DNA from: CAZWHE01 sp964633825
Lineage (GTDB): Bacteria; Planctomycetota; B15-G4; CAYZWU01
Length of the DNA stretch: 8,897 nt
Direction of reading: 5' to 3'
Assembly (NCBI GenBank): GCA_964633825.1
Contig: CAZWHE010000162.1
Coordinates: 1-8,897 of the forward strand
A program made the translations under genes and the position numbers. This document shows, in pieces, positions 5,006-8,897 of the stretch (position 1 is the stretch's first letter; each line of letters starts with the position of its first letter). Under the pieces are notes generated by a model. That model was not told the origin of the DNA. It saw nothing but the letters and a program-made list of their open reading frames with translations, and ran no database searches.

Positions 5006-7720
5006 TCATTCGGAGAGTTTATCCCGTATAGTGACCTGAGCGGCAGCGAGGCGCGCTACAGGCACTCTGAAAGGTGAACAGGAGACGTAGTCCATCCCGA
5101 TTCTGTGGCAGTACGAAATCGAGGCGGGATCGCCGCCGTGTTCTCCGCAGATGCCGATCTTGAGCTTGGACCGCGCTTTTCGGCCTTTCTTGATGCCCAT
5201 CTCTATGAGCTGTCCCACACCGCTTTGATCGAGGGTTTGAAAAGGATCGGCCGGAAGAATTTCGAGATCGAGGTATTTCGGCAGGAACCCTCTCACGTCA
5301 TCGCGCGAATAACCGAAAGTGGTTTGGGTCAAGTCGTTCGTTCCAAAGGAAAAGAAATCGGCTTCGGCGCCGATCGCATCGGCGGTCAGAGCCGCTCTCG
5401 GGATTTCGATCATCGTTCCCACGTGGTAGGGGAATGTCACCTTCTTTTTCTTCATCACATCGCGCATCTGCTTGTGGACGACTTCGGCCTGGTGTCTGAA
5501 CTCGGCAACCGTTCCTATGAGGGGTATCATGATCTCGGGATGGATCTTGATCTTTTCCTTTGCCAGCCGGGCCGCGGCTTCGGCAATCGCCCGGGCCTGC
5601 ATCTCGGTGATTTCGGGATATGCTATCCCGAGGCGGCAGCCCCTGTGCCCGAGCATGGGGTTCGACTCTTTCAATGATTTGATGCGCACCTTCACAAGGG
5701 GAAGAGGTATCCCGAGTGTCGCGGCGAGGTCGTGTGTCTCTTCTTCGTTCATGGCAATGAACTCGTGGAGGGGAGGATCGAGAAGGCGGATCGTCACCGG
5801 GAGGCCCTTCATGGCTTTAAGAATGCCGTAGAAATCCTTTCTCTGAAAAGGAAGCAGTTTTGAGAGCGCTTTTTTCCGCGACGATTCGCTTTCGGCCAGG
5901 ATCATCTGCCGCATGGCCAGAATCCGGTCGGGACCGAAAAACATGTGTTCCGTCCGGCAGAGGCCGATCCCTTCTGCTCCGAAAGCACGCGCCCGTGCGG
6001 CGTCGTCGGGCCTGTCGGCGTTGGTGCGGACCTTGAGCTTGCGGATATTGTCGGCTGTCTTGAGAAGGAGGGAATAATCTTTATCGCGTTTGAGATCGGG
6101 TTCAACGAGTGGAATTTTTCCCTGGTAGACGAACCCTTTTGTTCCGTTGAGAGTGATCCAGTCTCCTTCCTTGAAGCAGCGGCCGCCAACAATGAGGGTT
6201 TTGTTTTCCGAATCGATATTGAGAACCGAGCAGCCGACGATGCAGCATTTTCCCCACCCCCGTGCGACCAGTGCGGCGTGGCTCGTCATGCCCCCTCTGG
6301 CCGTGAGGATGGCGTCGGCCGAGCTCATGCCGTGAACGTCTTCGGGTGATGTTTCGTTGCGAACAAGAACAACGCGCTTTCCTTTCCGGGCCTCTTTCTC
6401 GGCGTCGTCTGCGCTGAAACAGATCATCCCTCTTCCGCCGCCCGGTCCGGCGGGGAGGCCGCGGGCGATGGGCATGAGTTTTTTCTCGGCGTCCGGGTCC
6501 ACCATGGGATGAAGCAGTTCGTCGAGTTGTTCGGGCGTGATCCTCATGACGGCCGTTCTCTTGTTGATCAGTCTTTCGCGGACCATATCCATGGCCATCT
6601 TGAGAGCGGCCCGGCTCGTTCTCTTGCCGGTCCGGGTCTGGAGCATCCAGAGACGTCCCTGCTGTACGGTGAACTCGATGTCCTGCATGTCGCGATAGTG
6701 GCGTTCCAGTTTCTTCTGAATCCGATCGAGCTCCATGTAAATAGCCGGCATCTCTTCTTCGAAGCTTCTCAGATGGCGCGTGGCGTCGGTTTTTCCTTTC
6801 TTGTTGATCGGAAGGGGCGTCCGGATGCCGGCGACCACGTCCTCTCCTTGGGCGTTGGAGAGCCACTCTCCGTAGAAGACCTTTTCACCCGTTGCCGGGT
6901 TGCGCGTGAACGCCACGCCCGTGGCGCTCTTTTCGCCCATGTTTCCGAAGACCATGGCCTGAACGTTGACGGCCGTGCCCCAGTCGTGGGGAATTCCTTC
7001 GATCTCTCTGTACGCAACGGCGCGCTTTCCGTTCCATGAGAGAAAGACGGCCGAAATCCCGCCCATGAGCTGCTTCCACGAATTGTCGGGGAAGCTCTTC
7101 TTCAGGTGCTTTTTGACAAGTTTCTTGAAAAGGGTGACAAGCTCCTTCAGGTCATCGGCATCGAGTTCCGTGTCCTGGACAACGCCCCGCTTTCTCTTGA
7201 TGTCGTCCATCTCGTGTTCCATGAGGAGGCGGATCCCCTGTCCGCCGGCCGGCTTGAGGCCGGCGGCCTTTTCCATGACCACGTCGGCGTACATCATGAT
7301 GAGGCGGCGATAGGCGTCCCAGACGAACCTTTCGTTTCCCGTCTTCTTGATGAGGCCTTTGGCCGTTTTTTCGGTGAGACCGATATTGAGAACGGTCTCC
7401 ATCATGCCCGGCATGCTGATCCGGGCGCCCGAACGGACCGAGAGGAGGAGCGGGTTGTCTTTGTCGCCGAACCCGGCTTTCATGATCTTTTCCGTTCGGG
7501 CGACGGCCTTCCGGATCAACTGTTCCAGGTTTCGGGGATAGCGACGGCCGTTGTTGTAGTAGTGCGTGCAGACCTGGGTCGTAATCGTGAAGCCCGGGGG
7601 AACGGGAAAGCCCATCCCGGCCATTTCGGCGAGATTCGCGCCCTTGCCGCCAAGGAGATTTTTCATCCCGGCATTGCCGTCGGCCTTGCCTTTTCCGAAA
7701 GCGTAGACATATTTGACCAT
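5006..7720 (-). CDS. ppdK: Pyruvate, phosphate dikinase
   Basis: This 904-aa cytoplasmic enzyme interconverts ATP, phosphate and pyruvate with AMP, pyrophosphate and phosphoenolpyruvate. It has the complete family architecture. The N-terminal ATP-grasp region (about 1-365) includes LLGGKGANLAEM, SVRSGAR with R96, and the QTRTGKR end. The swivelling phosphohistidine domain (about 390-540) carries GGMTSHAALVARG with catalytic H481. The C-terminal PEP/pyruvate barrel (about 545-900) has RTEHMFF, RLLDPPLHEF, E772 in TMIEIPRAAL, N795-D796 in FGTNDLTQ and catalytic C858 in ICGEHGGDP. No key residue is missing. T479, two residues before the histidine, is the residue targeted by the regulatory kinase/phosphatase in plants; no such regulator is encoded here. 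The start has GGAG eight bases upstream. The lipoprotein gene lies 148 bases upstream in the same direction, and the gene converges with the REC-GGDEF gene. Confidence 0.98.
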   Translation of the reverse strand: MVKYVYAFGKGKADGNAGMKNLLGGKGANLAEMAGMGFPVPPGFTITTQVCTHYYNNGRRYPRNLEQLIRKAVARTEKIMKAGFGDKDNPLLLSVRSGARISMPGMMETVLNIGLTEKTAKGLIKKTGNERFVWDAYRRLIMMYADVVMEKAAGLKPAGGQGIRLLMEHEMDDIKRKRGVVQDTELDADDLKELVTLFKKLVKKHLKKSFPDNSWKQLMGGISAVFLSWNGKRAVAYREIEGIPHDWGTAVNVQAMVFGNMGEKSATGVAFTRNPATGEKVFYGEWLSNAQGEDVVAGIRTPLPINKKGKTDATRHLRSFEEEMPAIYMELDRIQKKLERHYRDMQDIEFTVQQGRLWMLQTRTGKRTSRAALKMAMDMVRERLINKRTAVMRITPEQLDELLHPMVDPDAEKKLMPIARGLPAGPGGGRGMICFSADDAEKEARKGKRVVLVRNETSPEDVHGMSSADAILTARGGMTSHAALVARGWGKCCIVGCSVLNIDSENKTLIVGGRCFKEGDWITLNGTKGFVYQGKIPLVEPDLKRDKDYSLLLKTADNIRKLKVRTNADRPDDAARARAFGAEGIGLCRTEHMFFGPDRILAMRQMILAESESSRKKALSKLLPFQRKDFYGILKAMKGLPVTIRLLDPPLHEFIAMNEEETHDLAATLGIPLPLVKVRIKSLKESNPMLGHRGCRLGIAYPEITEMQARAIAEAAARLAKEKIKIHPEIMIPLIGTVAEFRHQAEVVHKQMRDVMKKKKVTFPYHVGTMIEIPRAALTADAIGAEADFFSFGTNDLTQTTFGYSRDDVRGFLPKYLDLEILPADPFQTLDQSGVGQLIEMGIKKGRKARSKLKIGICGEHGGDPASISYCHRIGMDYVSCSPFRVPVARLAAAQVTIRDKLSE

Positions 7721-7767
7721 GTTCTGTCTCCGTTCTGTTCCGGTCTTCTGCGGTGGTTCCGCCTGCT

Positions 7768-7799
7768 CCCATACAAGATCATCCCATGGTCCGTATGGG
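7768..7799 (-). promoter_or_regulatory. Inverted repeat in the ppdK leader
   Basis: CCCATAC and GTATGGG form a perfect 7-bp inverted repeat (7768-7774 and 7793-7799) around an 18-base loop that contains CCATGG. It sits 48-79 bases upstream of the ppdK start. A second short inverted repeat, GTCCG/CGGAC, lies at 7836-7850. Neither has a T-run on the minus strand, so these are leader structure or operator candidates rather than terminators of the lipoprotein gene. Confidence 0.3.
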
Positions 7800-7868
7800 G
7801 ATCGGACAATTTACACATTTTCCCGGAGGGTTCCAGTCCGAAAACCGGACGAACAGCGATCGCCCTTG

Positions 7869-8483
7869 TCAGGGCCGCTGTTCTTCAAGATCTGCGGAGA
7901 AGAAATCGGCGAGCTTCCACTGTTCTTCCACAACAAGCTTCCTGACGAGGGAGATGTTGTTGATGCATCGGGGATGGACGTCGGGAATCACCAGCATGAC
8001 GGCCTCTTTACGTTTTCGCATCGATATCGGGTAGAGAGGCGGCATGGAGACTTCCATAGGCCTGACGCCGCCGTTGAATTCCATCCTGTAGATCGTCTCG
8101 CAGATGAAAAGGAGCGTGATCTCTCTGCCCAGGAGCGAGATCGTCATGAGGGCCTTTTTTATTCCCGAAGGCTCGTTTCGAAATTCCGTCTTGTTGATAA
8201 ATGAATCGATGTCTTTCACTTTGAAAAGAGTAGAGAGAAGAGGGTTATCCTCCAGGACCCGGTCCCGCATGATTTCGTAACGGTCGAGATCGAGACTCCC
8301 CATAGTCTCCTTGAAATCGAGCGAGAAACATGCGTACTCGATTTCAGGGGCGTCCGCCCGGAATGCTTTTTGGAACGTACAGAGAGTGGCCGCCGGTGTG
8401 GAGAAGTCGGGCTCGGGCGGCAGGGTGCAGCATGACGACAGTGAGAACAGAGCTAGAAATGAAAAAGCGATTCTTGCCATCAT
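7869..8483 (-). CDS. Predicted lipoprotein of unknown function
   Basis: I do not recognise the mature protein. The 204-aa product begins with a short signal sequence: MMAR, a hydrophobic core (about 5-15), and a lipobox L15-S-S-C18. That predicts lipid attachment at C18 and export across the inner membrane. Residue +2 is C19 rather than Asp, which under the Escherichia coli rule favours outer-membrane sorting. The mature part is soluble-looking. Residues 30-60 (TPAATLCTFQKAFRADAPEIEYACFS) resemble the helix openings of NTF2-like lipoproteins in style only. Later segments are hydrophobic beta-like strands (AVMLVIPDV). The start ATG at 8483 has AAAGGG about ten bases upstream, and a second ATG follows immediately. 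It precedes ppdK with 148 bases between, and no shared function is evident. Confidence 0.8.
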   Translation of the reverse strand: MMARIAFSFLALFSLSSCCTLPPEPDFSTPAATLCTFQKAFRADAPEIEYACFSLDFKETMGSLDLDRYEIMRDRVLEDNPLLSTLFKVKDIDSFINKTEFRNEPSGIKKALMTISLLGREITLLFICETIYRMEFNGGVRPMEVSMPPLYPISMRKRKEAVMLVIPDVHPRCINNISLVRKLVVEEQWKLADFFSADLEEQRP

Positions 8484-8607
8484 GGAGTCTTTACCCTTTC
8501 TTTCACCGTTGAAGGTCGTGAAGGGATTGTGGCAGTTTGGCCCGTACTTTTCACGCGATTTCTACTCCGGAGTCGCGTTGCAGTATCGTGTAAAAAGTTG
8601 GGCTGGG
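8484..8607. other. Upstream region of the lipoprotein gene, no supported gene
   Basis: I find no convincing coding sequence here; the short frames on both strands lack a ribosome site or family resemblance. It contains a perfect 10-bp palindrome ACTCCGGAGT (8564-8573) flanked by CGCGA (8554-8558) and TCGCG (8573-8577), which together could form an operator or hairpin in front of the lipoprotein gene. No good minus-strand promoter is visible. Confidence 0.35.
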
Positions 8608-8631
8608 CGATCATTTTGATCGGGCTTTTTT
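8608..8631 (+). terminator. Rho-independent-like terminator, plus strand
   Basis: CGATCA (8608-8613) and TGATCG (8617-8622) form a perfect 6-bp stem with a TTT loop. GGC and a T6 run (8626-8631) follow. The stem is AT-containing and the run starts three bases late, so strength is moderate at best. No plus-strand gene lies just upstream, so it may stop antisense readthrough ahead of the promoter at 8677. Confidence 0.4.
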
Positions 8632-8676
8632 CGGTCCGGCCTGGTTGTGAGAAATGGAATCCAAAAACAGTCCCGG

Positions 8677-8705
8677 TTGACAGGCATTCCGCTCTCACCC
8701 ATAAT
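8677..8705 (+). promoter_or_regulatory. Near-consensus sigma-70 promoter reading toward the right edge
   Basis: TTGACA (8677-8682) is a perfect -35 box, and CATAAT (8700-8705) after a 17-base spacer matches five of six -10 bases. This is the best promoter match I found in the window. Transcription would start near 8712 and run through a GC-rich hairpin (8727-8749) and the 18-bp repeats. It lies just downstream of the plus-strand terminator-like hairpin at 8608-8631, consistent with an insulated new transcription unit. Confidence 0.55.
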
Positions 8706-8717
8706 CCGTTGTGAAAC

Positions 8718-8897
8718 ATGACAATCGGGTGGGCTGAGCCCGTTACCCTGTCCGGTTCGGGTTTCTATTCATTATATAGTTTTGAAGGAAAAACCCACCG
8801 AGCAGGGGCTCCGGCCTGGGGACAGGCTCCGGCCTGGGGTCGGGCTCCGGCCTGGGGACAGGCTCCGGCCTGGGGACAGGCTCCGGCCTGGGGACAG
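8718..8897 (+). CDS. Possible repeat-containing ORF, open at the right edge
   Basis: From the ATG at 8718, 60 codons run to the last base with no stop. The first 30 residues include TIGWAEPVTLSGSG and are unremarkable; the rest is five hexapeptides APAWGQ (the second is APAWGR) encoded by the 18-bp repeats. There is no Shine-Dalgarno, and the ATG would lie only about six bases after the predicted transcript start, so translation would be almost leaderless. The two base changes in repeat 2 are one silent and one Gln-to-Arg. All six frames of the repeat unit itself are open, so an open frame is weak evidence. A non-coding repeat array is at least as likely. No gene family is recognised. Confidence 0.2.
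   Translation, partial: MTIGWAEPVTLSGSGFYSLYSFEGKTHRAGAPAWGQAPAWGRAPAWGQAPAWGQAPAWGQ
8808..8897. repeat. Tandem array of five 18-bp repeats, continuing off the window
   Basis: The unit GCTCCGGCCTGGGGACAG occurs five times in perfect phase (8808, 8826, 8844, 8862 and 8880). Only repeat 2 differs, ending GTCGG instead of GACAG. Each junction forms a hairpin, GCCTG-GGGA-CAGGC. The variant junction (GCCTG-GGGT-CGGGC) keeps the pairing through one G-U pair. The near identity suggests recent slippage or gene-conversion homogenisation. Because the window ends exactly at a unit boundary, the real array is probably longer. Confidence 0.9.

Noticed and set aside
5902..7945. Several long frames antisense to ppdK or in other frames
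   Set aside because: They overlap a fully conserved enzyme gene, are arginine-, histidine- and proline-rich in the manner of shadow frames, and show no family motifs.
8529..8714. Plus-strand frame of 61 codons with a hydrophobic stretch ending in PGC
   Set aside because: It has no Shine-Dalgarno, contains the terminator-like hairpin and the strong promoter within its length, and the Cys context (RPGC) is a poor lipobox.

Overview
The window looks like ordinary bacterial chromosome carrying housekeeping genes, with several unrecognised genes and regulatory stretches between them. Ribosomal proteins L13 and S9, a YebC-family protein and a 904-residue pyruvate phosphate dikinase are clear. The S9, YebC and FtsQ-like proteins read to me as closest in style to Planctomycetota, with a Desulfobacterota-type lineage as the alternative. 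This is recall-based and low confidence. There is no phage, insertion sequence, CRISPR array, tRNA or rRNA.

Layout. At the left edge, on the minus strand, lies the first 74 codons of a Ski2-like DEAD/DEAH-box helicase. A divergent intergenic region with a 21-bp-period direct repeat and a perfect palindrome separates it from a small hypothetical protein (493-750). Next on the plus strand comes an FtsQ/POTRA-like membrane protein (871-1878), away from the usual division cluster. A promoter-like sequence and a structured leader (2007-2160) then precede the rplM-rpsI operon, followed by a YebC/PmpR/TACO1-family gene (3177-3923). A REC-GGDEF protein (4024-5004) follows; its cyclase signature is destroyed but its c-di-GMP inhibitory-site motif is intact. 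It converges on ppdK (minus strand, 7720-5006) with one base between the stop codons. Upstream of ppdK, in the same direction, is a gene for a predicted lipoprotein of unknown function (8483-7869).

The right edge holds a plus-strand terminator-like hairpin, a near-consensus promoter (8677-8705) and five perfectly phased 18-bp repeats (8808-8897) that run off the window. The repeats lie in an open frame from an ATG at 8718, but they also form a hairpin at each junction, so they may be non-coding.

How the parts work together. L13 and S9 are co-transcribed translation genes, and the leader has a mutually exclusive pairing that could hide the L13 ribosome binding site. PPDK interconverts pyruvate and phosphoenolpyruvate. 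The REC-GGDEF protein is more plausibly a c-di-GMP receptor than a synthase. No single new multi-gene system is convincing. The best leads are the degenerate GGDEF protein, the rplM leader and the terminal repeat array with its promoter.
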